A DNA stretch of 10,247 nucleotides from Smittium mucronatum (GCA_001953115.1 LSSL01003089.1:1-10247), one strand, 5' to 3'. Counted from the first letter of the stretch, positions 1 through 8,988 are shown. Made by a program: numbers and translations. The notes: a model not told the origin generated them from the letters alone.

Positions 1-60
1 TTATAGAAAACTGGGGAAAAGTCGATATATTTATGCATTTTATATTTTCAGTTCCTCGCA
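1..60 (-). mobile_element. Possible LTR start, LTR retrotransposon edge (tentative)
   Basis: Read on the minus strand, a G-rich purine run (61-75) is followed directly by TGCGAGGAAC at 60-51. This is the arrangement seen where the polypurine tract of an LTR retrotransposon meets the TG that opens the 3' LTR. If so, the LTR would run leftwards out of the window. No LTR end (CA) or second LTR copy is visible, and minus-strand translation of 76-360 gives only short, stop-interrupted stretches with no certain integrase, RNase H or reverse transcriptase motif. The call therefore rests on the junction pattern alone and could be chance. Confidence 0.2.
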
Positions 61-75
61 TCCCCCTTCCCCCCA
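61..75 (-). other. Polypurine tract candidate
   Basis: The plus strand reads TCCCCCTTCCCCCC, so the minus strand is an uninterrupted purine run of G and A. It is the most C/G-rich short stretch in the first kilobase and stands out against DNA dominated by A and T. Purine runs of this kind prime plus-strand synthesis in LTR retrotransposons, and here the run is followed by TG on the minus strand. A plain homopurine spacer is the alternative. Confidence 0.3.
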
Positions 76-478
76 AAGTATTCTGCTCTATTTTAATTCT
101 GCTAAAGGTTTTCCGAAAACCAAATCATTTTAATATTTTAATATTTGTTCCTTAAAAGCATAGAAATATTTAATTTTATTCTAGAAACTAGTCTAAATTA
201 GTTCTTCTCAACTGGCATAATGTGATTTTTAGAATTTTTTATGCAAAATATGCAGTATGTAGAATTATTAAGCTATGCATATTGGTAAATATTCATATAT
301 TAATTTATAAGTATTAGTAATTAGGTTTTATATTTGATAGGTCAAAATGAATTTATGCAAAATAGATAATGTACGAAAAGGGAAATGTGTCTGCTTGATA
401 GTATGCGAAATGGTTATTGTTTATATTGGCAAGTGTATTAGTTTGTTATTGTGTTAAAAACGTGTGTGAAGTTATAAG

Positions 479-512
479 TGTGAGGAATTGTAGTGTGTCA
501 ATAGTCCTCACA
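479..512. repeat. Inverted repeat, 8 bp arms
   Basis: TGTGAGGA (479-486) and TCCTCACA (505-512) are perfect reverse complements separated by 18 bases. The arms are unusually GC-containing for this AT-rich region. It could form a small stem-loop in RNA or be a dyad protein-binding site. Nothing nearby links it to a gene, and an arm of this length can arise by chance in 10 kb. Confidence 0.4.
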
Positions 513-852
513 TCGTAAAGCAATATCTATTAGTTACAGTATCAAAAAAGTTATGATCAATAAAAATCTTGAAAATAAGAGTACTATTATAATTAAATTT
601 GATTAAATTAACCCTATTCTGTTCTGAAATTTTTTTCTTGCTTATTTTTGTATATATTCTATTTCTATTGATCATAATTCATTATATCTCCATTACTTAT
701 AAATAATTCTAAAATATTTCAAAAAAATTTAAAGAGTAAGGGCAGATTTTTTTTCAATCTTCGTTGAGTATTTAATAAAGGAGAAATCAATTTTACTCAT
801 GTTTTAAACTCTAGTAGCCCTAATTATCCCCCACTTTATACCTCTCTTTTTC

Positions 853-873
853 TGCAAATACATATTATTTGCA
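853..873. repeat. Short palindrome TGCAAATA/TATTTGCA
   Basis: Perfect 8-base arms flank a 5-base centre (CATAT). The right arm overlaps ATTTGCAT. Such a dyad is typical in form of a protein-binding site, but no gene is seen next to it and A/T-rich palindromes are common by chance here. Confidence 0.35.
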
Positions 874-1300
874 TAAAATAAAGCTTATATTTTCAATATA
901 ACTATCTGAGGTTGATGCGTACTGAAATTTAACTAATTTCTTAACAGTTTTAAATAATACAGTAATATAACCAATGAGATACAAGGTAATATAAAAACAA
1001 TAGGGGTTATTTTGGTGGTTATTTTCGAAATTTCAAATTAAAATTATATGTTATTGTAACGAACCAATAGATTCAGTACACGCATTGAATGTTTCATCCA
1101 ATGAAGTAATCTTCCCATAAGCATAATTGACTTTTAGAAAATAGAAAATGGTATAAATAAGGAAGCTTAGACATTTTGAAATGGCTAAGTTTTCCAACTT
1201 GTTCTTTCCCTATCTTATATATTTTTAACTAGTATATCCTTTTACCTTTTATCATTAAAATTATCCCATTAAACCTGATCCTTACACTTATATTATTTAA

Positions 1301-4300
1301 AATTTGCAGAAAAAAAAAGTTTTTTATAATGATACCTAATTTTTTATTGATTTTTGATTAAATTCTATTCAGATATATCTGATTTTTAAAAAAATACTGT
1401 AACTTTCAGGTAGCTAAAAAGTACTAATTTTTTTACAATTTAGCACCAATACTTGCACCGTTTTTTTTAAAAAAATTCACATACATTTAAAAATGCCTAA
1501 AATTATTTTTTATTAAATAAAGATTTTTTTTATTATCATAAAAAAATAAAAAGTATAACTGGGTCTATAAATTAAATAAATATAAACTATGTAGGTAAAT
1601 CAGTATATGAATTTTTTTACAGAGTTTAGAGTGAAAGTGTTTATGGATATGAAATATTTTTTAGCACTTTTTAATATTATTTGAACTGATTTTCAAAATT
1701 TGTTGGGCATTTAAAATGCAAGAAGAGATTTGAGTGATTTTTTTTAAAAAAAATTTCTTACTTTTTTGTATTTCTTTAAATTATTTTTATACAATTTTTT
1801 ATTAAATAAAAATATATTTCATTATAAAATAAAAAATTAAAGGTGTTTAGGCATTAAATTTTACTTTGAAAAAAAACAAAATATCGCTATCATCAACTAT
1901 AAACTAAAATTATCAAATAATTTGCTATTTTTTACAATAAAAACTTTTTAAAAATATTAGAGACAATAAATTTGACGATTTCAAAAAAATATATATATAT
2001 AGCTTTTTAAAAATAAAGAAAATCGCAATATAATGATTAAATTCCAAAAAAAAATCAGGAAAAAATCAGATATATAATGGAGTTCAAATGAACGGCCGTT
2101 TTTTCGAAGCTATAGATAAATGTTAAAATTATGAGAAAACTGGCTAATTAAATTTATATATTTGATAAATATAGTTTATTTTTACATTATTACATGATAT
2201 GAATATCATAGAAAATTAATCTAATAATTTTGACCAAATTTTATAAAAAATAACTCGAAGAAATTTAATATAAATTCTAGTTTTCCTTAAAGTTTTGTGA
2301 TATATATTATCAAAAAATAACAATTAAAATTTGATGCATCTAGAATTTATTAAAAAAAAATTATATGAATTTTACATTATTAAAAAATATCAAATACTAT
2401 TTAAAGCGTAAAATTGCCAGGTATATTATCAACAAATAAAGCGAAACAAAATAAATTTATTTGTTAGTAAATTAATATTTAAAAAATATTGATTAAAAAT
2501 ATATTTAAAAATTACAATTACAATTCTTTACTATTTTTAAATTCCATGAATATTAAATTATAAAAGATATTTCAATGTTAAAAAAAATAAAAACTATGAA
2601 AAAAAATTTAAAATTATATCAAAGAAATTACATATTACATCATAAATTTATGCTAAAAGACGTATATATTTCGTAAATACTATCAAATTAAAATTTTAAA
2701 TGATGAAATAATTTCGGAAACTGATTAGCCGATTTTATCAAAAAAAAAATTTATATAATAATTTCTTTTAGTGTAATCATCGTTGAATCTTTTGCCTATT
2801 AATATTCAAATTTTGTGATATTTTCAAAATAAATTTATTTATATTAATGAGGTTTTTTCTCCTAAAAAAATGAATAAATTAAGTCAATTTTTTTTGGGAA
2901 TATTTAAAAATATTCATCTCTATTACATTTTTAATATTTTATCAAAATTTAATATAAAATCGCATAAATTTGGGACTAATTAAAAAATTATTTTATCTTT
3001 ATTTTTTATGATAGATTTATATTTGGAAAATTTATAATAAAATCGATTGCATACTTTAATATGGGGCAAGGCTTTTTATTCAGTTCTTTATATTTAAATT
3101 TTTCCTATTTTCCAAAAATATTTAATATAGTCTTAGATCCTCAATTATTATTAGAAATTAATTTTGTGAGGCTTTGATCATGCATTTTTATTTTTATTTT
3201 ACGTATACTTCTTTATTTTCAAATTTTATTTCTGAGTTTAAAATTCATCATATATTCAATAGAACCAATAAATTTTCGAATTTACTTTTTTTCATTTGGA
3301 GCTGGTAACGAAGTTAGTGAAAATGATTAAATTTGTATTTACTTAAAAATGCATTAAATTACGGTACAATTAAATTATCTTTAAAAATATATATGATTTA
3401 CAAAATATTAATAATTACTACATTAATAATGTTTTTTTATTAAAGAAAATAAATTAAATAAAGGTAAATATAATATAAAAAATAACAGGATATTAAATGG
3501 AATATATTTTATTTAATTAAATCTAAGTCAATTCATAGAATTATTAACAAATTTATAAACCAAAATTTTTTTATTGATGTTTAAATGAAATTTATATTCC
3601 CAGAAAAATGTGATGTTAGATATAGTTAAATTTTCAATATAAATGGTATATTTAAAACCTCCATTGAATTCCATACAATTGAAATTTAAAAAGAGTCGCA
3701 TATATTGAAATTATATAAAAAAAATCATCAATTTTTTCGTTGCTGAGATCATAAATTCATGATTTTTTTAGTTTAGAAGCTTTTTATTACCTAAAATAGT
3801 ATAAAAAATAACAGAAGAAGGAATAGAATTTTACTATTCAAATCTAAAAATTTTATTTTATAAAATATAAATATAAATTAATATTTTATAAGAAAATCAG
3901 GGGATTTAAAGTTAAAGAATATGTTTATGACATTTAATATTTAAAGAGTTTATCTTATTTTCCGCTCAAAAAAGTGTTGATGCACCCAAAATAATTTTCT
4001 GTTTTCGGAAAAAAACAGATTATGTCTATAAAAAACATAATTAGATATGATGAAAAAAAAAATTACGCCATAAAAGATTTTTTTTTTAATTATTCTTACT
4101 TGATAAAAAAAAATGAAATAAAATAATTTTAATTTTTTATTCACATATGATAAATTAGACGCGCATTTCTGATTATTCCGTTATAAAATTATACCTATTT
4201 ATGACGTGTATTTTTTTTAGCTAAAATCACAAAATTTAATGAAATTTCAAGAAAAATTAAAAAAAATTTAAAAAATTTTAATCTTAAAATATTTTTGTAA

Positions 4301-5080
4301 AAGCATTAATATTTTAAAAGGGGATTAAATTTTTTCACTTTAGAAAAGATAATTATTAAGTAAAAATTACTTTTTTTTTTTATTATTCCGTGCCTTTCTG
4401 TTGGTTTCTAATATTAAAACAGCTTTTATAAGACTTTTATATAATTTTGGCTTTTGGTTTTTTCAGAAAAATTTAAATATTGAAACTGAATTTATATAGA
4501 TTTTTTTATTTTAAAAAATGTTAAAGACAAAATTTCTTCATAAGATAAAAAATTTAAAAAACTCAAGATCAGTCAGCGTCGAATCGATTTATATTAATTT
4601 ATCTAATAAATTATAATTTTACTAATAAAAATTATTTTTAGATTTTATAGCGCGTTTTAAAGAATTATTTTTTGTGTAATAGATTTATGCAGTTCAATTA
4701 TTATTACAATATTATATATATATATATATTTCATTATAAATTACCTATTTATTTAATATTTAAATTTATTCAAATAAATAAAAACAAAAAAATTTCACTT
4801 ATTTTATACGTAAATTAATGATAACCATTAAATTAAATTTTTTAATTTATACTTGATTGATTCATTTCTAATTTTAAAGGGATATTTTTATTTATTCTGA
4901 AAAAATAAGTGATCCTAAATGAAATTAAAAAACTCATTTTTTTGCTTGAAATTAACTATGAAAAACATTAAAATGGCTTTGAAAAAATCATCAATCATAT
5001 CATTTACTGTTTAAGAAACACAGTTATTTTGATAAAATTGTCAGAAGATTGTAAATTTCTCAATTTTAATGTGAAATGCT
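1301..5080. other. Extreme AT-rich low-complexity stretch, no gene seen
   Basis: Nearly four kilobases consist almost entirely of A and T, with many runs of six or more A or T, short TA microsatellites (1989-2001 and 4713-4729) and scattered A/T hairpins. Stop codons occur in all frames. The few open stretches, such as the minus-strand one at 3950-4144, are rich in Phe, Ile, Lys and Tyr and begin and end in homopolymer runs, as expected for random AT-rich DNA. No RNA gene, splice-linked exon set or transposase motif is recognisable. The stretch may be spacer, a centromere-like AT block, or mobile DNA eroded by AT-biased mutation. The sequence alone does not separate these. Confidence 0.55.
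4713..4729. repeat. TA dinucleotide microsatellite
   Basis: This is an uninterrupted alternating TA run of 17 bases within AT-rich spacer. A shorter TA run lies at 1989-2001. Such tracts are common by replication slippage and carry no evidence of function here. Confidence 0.7.
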
Positions 5081-5498
5081 ACACCTTTTCTAATACGATT
5101 TCGAAAAAAGTGGGACCAAATAAAAAAAAAAGTGAATGAAATTTGGAAAAAGTGAAAGCAAATGAAAAATAATTAAATATGAATTCGAAATGAGTGGATT
5201 CAAATTGGTCGTAGTGCATCCAATTAAAGAAAAAGTGAAAGTAAATACGAATTAATGCGACAAATTACGAAGAAAGTAAATTTTAATTCGAAGAAAGTTA
5301 ATCGGAATTCGAAAAAATTAAAAAACTCCATAGAATTCTTAATTTTAAGTTTTTTGCTACTTTAGAAACATGGATTAACACAACTAAATCCACGTATTTT
5401 TTTTTGCTTTTTTCAATTTGCTTTCACTTTCTTAGAATTGTTTTTAATTTTTTTTTATTTGGCCCCACTTTTTTCGAAATTGCATTAGAAAAGTTGTA
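5081..5498. repeat. Long imperfect inverted-repeat (foldback/MITE-like) element
   Basis: The left arm (about 5081-5170) and the reverse complement of the right arm (about 5405-5498) align over roughly 90 bases. Shared blocks include CTTTTCTAAT, ATTTCGAAAAAAGTGGG followed by CCAAATAAAAAAAAA, and AAAGTGAAAGCAAAT. Mismatches and small indels are few. Between the arms lies more of the repeat array and a short A/T-rich spacer containing a TGGATT/AATCCA hairpin (5371-5391). The plus strand is purine-rich in the left half and pyrimidine-rich in the right half, so strand asymmetry flips inside the element. No coding capacity is visible. A clear target-site duplication is not evident at the ends. It may be a non-autonomous DNA transposon, an inverted duplication of a minisatellite, or a segment of a larger repeat. 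Confidence 0.7.
5103..5330 (+). repeat. Degenerate tandem array of about 21 bp units
   Basis: Variants of GAAAAAAGTGRAASCAAATTC recur head to tail. Taking the GTG (or its changed equivalent) as the register, copies fall at 5110, 5132, 5152, 5173, 5194, 5214, 5235, 5256, 5276, 5297 and about 5317, a spacing of 20-22 bases. The copies at 5173 and 5317 are the most eroded. Because the spacing is not constant modulo three and stops occur, the array does not encode a peptide repeat. The first three or four units are duplicated in inverted orientation at 5405-5480. Confidence 0.65.
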
Positions 5499-5609
5499 TT
5501 AAAAAAAATTTATAAATAAAATCATGAAATTGATACGGTATATATTTTATAAATCCAAATCATTTATAAAAAACACCATTTATTTAGAGTAAAAATGAGA
5601 TTAAGGTGA

Positions 5610-5945
5610 ATTTTAACCTTTTTGAATTTTGGTCAAAAAAATAATTTAATTTTCTTACCTGTAATAGTACTTCAATACCCAATATTTATTCCCTTTATGT
5701 GCATTATATGCCAAGCCTATATAATATGGTCCGGGGTACAAAAAATATTAGATTCATGGGAGAAAAAAAATTATTATAAATATATTTTTTCTCATCAAGA
5801 TTTTATTTTTAAACCCCCATTTATACATTTTTCTCATTATGTAGCTAAATTTAATTATAATTCTTTATTATTAGCATATTTTTATCTTTTTAAGGAAAAA
5901 TCGAGTGATTTTATTATCAGATATTTATATTTTTGTTTGGATTAA
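5610..5945 (+). CDS. Doubtful open reading frame, unknown product
   Basis: An uninterrupted frame of 111 codons runs from the codon after a TGA (5607-5609) to TAA (5943-5945). It has no ATG near its beginning. The first methionine is at 5697-5699 and would leave about 82 residues. The upstream part is hydrophobic (an Ile/Leu/Val/Pro/Phe-rich stretch with two Cys) and could form one membrane segment. The rest is rich in Tyr, Phe, Lys and Ile, with a Trp-Glu-Lys-Lys patch around 5755-5770. I recognise no family. Its length is above what the surrounding stop-rich DNA usually gives, so a relic exon or transposon protein is possible. The absence of a start, an evident promoter or splice signals makes a functional gene unlikely. 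Confidence 0.15.
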   Translation: MLTFLNFGQKNNLIFLPVIVLQYPIFIPFMCIICQAYIIWSGVQKILDSWEKKNYYKYIFSHQDFIFKPPFIHFSHYVAKFNYNSLLLAYFYLFKEKSSDFIIRYLYFCLD

Positions 5946-6567
5946 TAAATAAAAGGTTTTCTAGTATTATTAAATGACCAGGATACCATAAGGTATTTTC
6001 TAAGAAATAATTTGGATTTGATATTAGTATTATTTATGTGAATCGGCAAGGTTTTCCTATTATACAAAAAAAAAAAGACACTTTAAGTGTTAATATAAAA
6101 ATCTTGAGTTTTATTTGGGTTTGAAAATATAAAATTAACTATTCATAAAAAATTCCCTATTTCAAGAAGATTTTATTTCCTCAAAACTCATGTAGCACCA
6201 GTAGTGTAAAAAATTAATCGGTATTTTCTATTGATAAATAAACTTGATATTAAGCCAGTATTTTAAAATTTAGTTGATTTTAAATCATTCAAATTTTATT
6301 GATATAAAAAATTTATTGAAAATAAAAATAGAGGTGTTAGAACTTAAGATTCTTTTATGAGTGTTTTGTAATTTATTCTTGGTTTATTTATCAACCTGGA
6401 TCAGCTAGTATATAATATTCTTATGCCTAAAGAAAATTCACAGTAAAAAATATTCGCTATTTATAGATTTTTTGTCTTTATCAATTGTTATGTAATACAT
6501 GTTTCAAAAACCATGAGAATTCTGATAAGAAATAAGTTTTTTAAAAAAGGAAAATTAGATTTTTTTT

Positions 6568-6587
6568 CAAGAACGAAATCGTTCTTG
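6568..6587. repeat. Perfect 9 bp-arm palindrome
   Basis: CAAGAACGA and TCGTTCTTG are perfect reverse complements around a 2-base AA centre. The arms contain GC pairs and stand out from the flanking T-runs. The symmetry does not extend further. It could be a dyad binding site or a transposon footprint. No gene is recognised beside it. Confidence 0.5.
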
Positions 6588-7000
6588 TCATAAATATTTT
6601 ATCGTATTTCGTTTTTTTATGAGTTTTTCTATGCAAGATTATTCGTTTTGGTTTTTTGGAGAAAAGTCTTAAATTTTCTGAATTTTCATAAAATTATTCA
6701 TGAAAATAATATTTTTGTTATAAATTTTAAATTTTTTGTGTTTCTAAAAGGGTGATTTTTTTTCTTATTTCATGAAGGGAAAGCTCGTTATTTTTTATTT
6801 AACACATTATCTGCATTATTTGCTGATGCTATCAAACTTAACGATATAATGAGCAAGATTACGATTTTTTTTTAAAAAAAAGGCTTTCATCATACGTCTT
6901 TTATGAAATGAAGGATTTGGGAAAGATTCTCAATTTTTAGAAAGAAATAGGGGCTACTGGTAAAGTTCTCTGTGTAATAATAAACGCGCTGTAACGGTCA

Positions 7001-7878
7001 ACTTGTTGCTAAAAATTTAAAACAAAAACAAAAGACAAGTCTGAACTGAACTGAAGATATTTTCAAGGATGAAAACGTATTATATATCCAATCATTCGAT
7101 CACCCAACTTTAAAAAGGATTGTCTCGTAATCAGATAATAATTGAGCATACATTATAAACTTGCAACTTAATGATATGTGGTGTTTAAAAATAAACAATA
7201 TTAGCTAATGACCGCTATGATAGTTTAATAAATGAGAGCTAATTATTGTAAAGATAATTTAGAACAAATTTTTAATGTAAAAGGGCTTCCAAGATAAAAA
7301 AACAGCGCATTTTTTTGAGGGGGGGGGTATTATACTTATTTAACACATTTAGTGATATTTTAGATTGCACCATATGTTTAAAAATCGATATTTCAGGTGA
7401 GAGTGTGAGTGTGAGTCATTCTGCCATACGCGAATATTTAAATTTTGTTTAAATGGACCCCAAAGCATTTTAATTTTTTAGGAAAGACCCAAAATAATGT
7501 GGCGTTCGTAGTTTCAGCAATTAGAGCATGATTGTTGATATTATTGAGATGTATATAATATTTGCTAATATTGCAATAATCTCATAAGTGTACAGATTCG
7601 CAAGGTGTTTTCTCCTGAAATATTATTAGAATGAAGATTCGGGACTAATTTGAATCATACAACAATGAGCCGTGTTTATAGACCTGAGTAATAGTTTAAT
7701 TGGATAGTCTCCGCTTTTATGGAATTTTGATGGAGAATACATTCTGATTTATTTTATTACCTGCATCTTTAACAGATACATAAACATCAGAATTCTGATA
7801 ATCTACCTGGAGTTCTAAAAACGTAAAATAATGAGATTGTTCTCACTTACAAAATTAAGGCCAAATTCCATTTGGTAT
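7001..7878. other. Gene-free stretch, less AT-biased than the left half
   Basis: Base composition is more even than in 1300-5080, but stops close every frame within a few tens of codons on both strands. Small features are three tandem CTGAA units (7041-7055), a run of nine G (7319-7327), a GTGAGTGTGAGT-type short repeat (7395-7415) and a CCAAAT/ATTTGG palindrome (7861-7875). The composition suggests decayed coding or mobile DNA rather than primary AT spacer, but no family is identifiable. Confidence 0.4.
7319..7327 (+). other. Run of nine G
   Basis: A homopolymer of nine G follows seven T and GA (TTTTTTTGAGGGGGGGGG). It is striking in this AT-rich background. A polypurine tract of a plus-strand LTR element is conceivable, but the following bases (TATTATAC) do not begin with TG. 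Slippage or sequencing length error is also possible in such a run. Confidence 0.5.
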
Positions 7879-7918
7879 TTAACTCTTTCGCCGCTGGTGT
7901 GCCATTTTGTGCCATTTT
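7879..7918 (+). mobile_element. piggyBac-like transposon terminus (candidate)
   Basis: A TTAA tetranucleotide (7879-7882) is followed by CTCTTTCGCCGCTGG and then two tandem copies of GTGCCATTTT (7899-7918). piggyBac-superfamily elements insert at TTAA, and many have termini that begin with a C-rich/CTTT block directly after it, so the form fits. The left side would be the flank and the element would extend to the right. I do not find a matching reverse-complement end (GCGAAAGAG before TTAA) in the window, and no transposase is recognisable, so it would be a solo end, a truncated copy or an element with a diverged second terminus. Confidence 0.3.
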
Positions 7919-7958
7919 CATACCCAGTGTTTATATCGCTTTGATTTCCACTTAAAAA

Positions 7959-8072
7959 ATGAATAATCTATTGGTTAAATTTTTGAAGTTAGAAAATGGA
8001 CCTATTGAAATTTGGCAAATCGGAGTGCTTAAAATAAATGGGGACGGAGGAGCTTATACACGTCCTAAATAA
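7959..8072 (+). CDS. Small ORF of 37 codons, unknown
   Basis: ATG at 7959 opens a 37-residue frame ending in TAA (8070-8072), preceded in frame by a TAA seven bases upstream. The peptide is not the Phe/Ile/Lys/Tyr mixture expected from random AT-rich DNA. It includes an EIWQIGVLKINGDGGAY stretch with balanced composition. It lies just inside the piggyBac-like terminus and may be part of that element's noncoding sequence or a remnant of a longer protein. I recognise no family and see no promoter. A functional small protein is possible but weakly supported. Confidence 0.15.
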   Translation: MNNLLVKFLKLENGPIEIWQIGVLKINGDGGAYTRPK

Positions 8073-8905
8073 TTCCAGACACTTTGTTTGGCTCGTCTCC
8101 ATTCACTCAAATAAATTTAAAGAGTGTAAATTAATTTTTGGCTGATCTATTAGAATAGAAGTATGTTTATAATCCAATGTTCTATCCTAAATATCAAAAA
8201 AAGCTATTTTGTGCAACGAGAAAACAAAACTTAGAATAATAGAAAAAAGTTCAATTATCTTTCATGCTCGATAAAATTCCATGTTTTTTTCCTCTGAGTA
8301 TTTTTAACTCAGCTCTCGATTTAAATAGGCTTTTCTTGGAAAAAAACAGAACAAAACTAAACGATCGAAAACCATTTGCTTTTCATTTCCATAGAATTGA
8401 GGCTTTTATTTAACAACTTAACAATTTAATCCATATTATCCAATTATATCTGACCATGAGTTAAAGCTTTTATATTGTTTTTCGACCAATATATATCAAC
8501 CTTAAATAAATTACTCGAGATAAATTCAATTCCATTAGCTACTCACATTAATTTATAGATGGATCCCATTTAAAAATAACGAATAGAAGTACTCCAAATG
8601 TTTTTCATACTAACGACTAGAGACAATTGATTCGGTTAGATCATGATAGCGAACGATTTTTGCAGAAATTACTAATTTGGACTTGAATTTGAATTTTTGA
8701 AGATCGTTTTCTATTCGCATTTGAAAAGCTTACTAATTTAAACTGCTCACTTGTACGTCTTCTAGACCAAATGGTTTCTAACATTGTTATAATTTGAAGA
8801 GCCCTGGTATTGGCTATTGAGGAAACGTCATTAAAATGGTTAGTCTTATGGAAGAAAACTGAAGCTATAGTTAATAACATGCAACCGGTATAATTGGGAA
8901 ACAAA
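8073..8905. other. Intergenic stretch upstream of the peroxidase
   Basis: No gene is recognisable. The minus strand has an 87-codon open frame (8641-8904) whose first ATG is at 8880. Its sequence is Ser/Arg/Asn-rich and matches nothing I know, and it ends in a region where all frames close, so I do not call it. Two TTACTAA motifs at 8669-8675 and 8730-8736 lie 329-390 bases before the peroxidase start. The section 8090-8560 is ordinary AT-rich sequence with scattered stops. Confidence 0.4.
8669..8736 (+). promoter_or_regulatory. Two TTACTAA motifs, candidate Yap1-type sites
   Basis: TTACTAA occurs at 8669-8675 and again at 8730-8736. This heptamer is the classic yeast AP-1 (Yap1) response element, and thiol peroxidase genes are known oxidative-stress targets in yeasts. 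The same motif also occurs elsewhere in the window in gene-free DNA (4619-4625, and on the other strand near 313 and 2463), so chance is a real alternative. If the organism is not close to the ascomycete yeasts, the factor may differ. Only the pairing and location upstream of a peroxidase give it weight. Confidence 0.25.
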
Positions 8906-8981
8906 ATAAAAATCTAATTACTCTTTCCAAGATTTTGTAGATGGGGATGTGAGTAATGCTGGTCGGAATAAAAAAAACATA

Positions 8982-8988
8982 TATAAAA
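8982..8988 (+). promoter_or_regulatory. TATA box of the peroxidase gene
   Basis: TATAAAA stands 70 bases before the peroxidase ATG and is followed by a GC-rich patch (GGGCGCTGGGTG). The distance leaves a short leader of some 30-45 bases if transcription starts 25-40 bases downstream. No ATG lies between the box and the start codon, so there is no upstream ORF in the leader. Confidence 0.6.

Larger units (their letters stand above)
76..1300. other. AT-rich gene-free stretch
   Basis: No open frame of useful length and no recognisable protein motif is present on either strand. The part around 360-515 is richer in G and T than its surroundings (many GTGT and TGTG steps) and includes a hairpin at 479-512. 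A second small palindrome lies at 853-873. A 13-base direct repeat TTTATGCAAAATA occurs at 238-250 and 352-364, and several other ATGCA motifs are scattered over the first 900 bases. I cannot assign any function to the region. Confidence 0.5.
5504..7000. other. AT-rich stretch without a recognisable gene
   Basis: Apart from the open frame at 5610-5945, reading frames on both strands are closed by frequent stops. The region contains an ACACTT/AAGTGT palindrome (6078-6090) and a stronger CAAGAACGA/TCGTTCTTG palindrome (6568-6587). Some local translations are faintly reminiscent of retroelement proteins, but they need several frameshifts and I do not claim them. It is most likely eroded mobile DNA or spacer. 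Confidence 0.45.

Noticed and set aside
3999..4041. Two adjacent hairpins (CTGTTTT/AAAACAG and ATTATGT/ACATAAT)
   Set aside because: They have seven-base, mostly A/T arms in low-complexity DNA, which is expected by chance, with no gene or RNA context.
3950..4144. Minus-strand open frame of 64 codons
   Set aside because: It is made of Phe, Ile, Lys and Tyr codons from A/T homopolymers in the most AT-rich block. It has no start context and no recognisable motif, and is expected by chance.
1812..4740. 17-base direct repeat ATATATTTCATTATAAA at 1812-1828 and 4724-4740
   Set aside because: It is wholly A/T except one C, and the match does not extend. It is near chance expectation for this composition.
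5103..5330. CRISPR-like array
   Set aside because: The units abut directly without unique spacers, are degenerate, and the DNA is eukaryotic. It is a minisatellite-type repeat.
6361..6500. Faint reverse-transcriptase-like translation with a YSLFIDF string and a nearby QPGSASI
   Set aside because: The two pieces are in different frames, stops interrupt both, and the following catalytic context is missing. Short Phe/Ile/Asp strings are common in AT-rich translations.
6795..7349. 14-base direct repeat TTATTTAACACATT at 6795-6808 and 7336-7349, considered as target duplication or LTR ends
   Set aside because: Repeats of this length are expected by chance in 10 kb of AT-rich DNA, and no further similarity flanks either copy.
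8641..8904. Minus-strand open frame of 87 codons upstream of the peroxidase
   Set aside because: It begins with TTG; the first ATG (8880) leaves 79 residues of Ser/Arg/Asn-rich sequence with no known family. It lies in the likely promoter region, and the neighbouring frames close at once.
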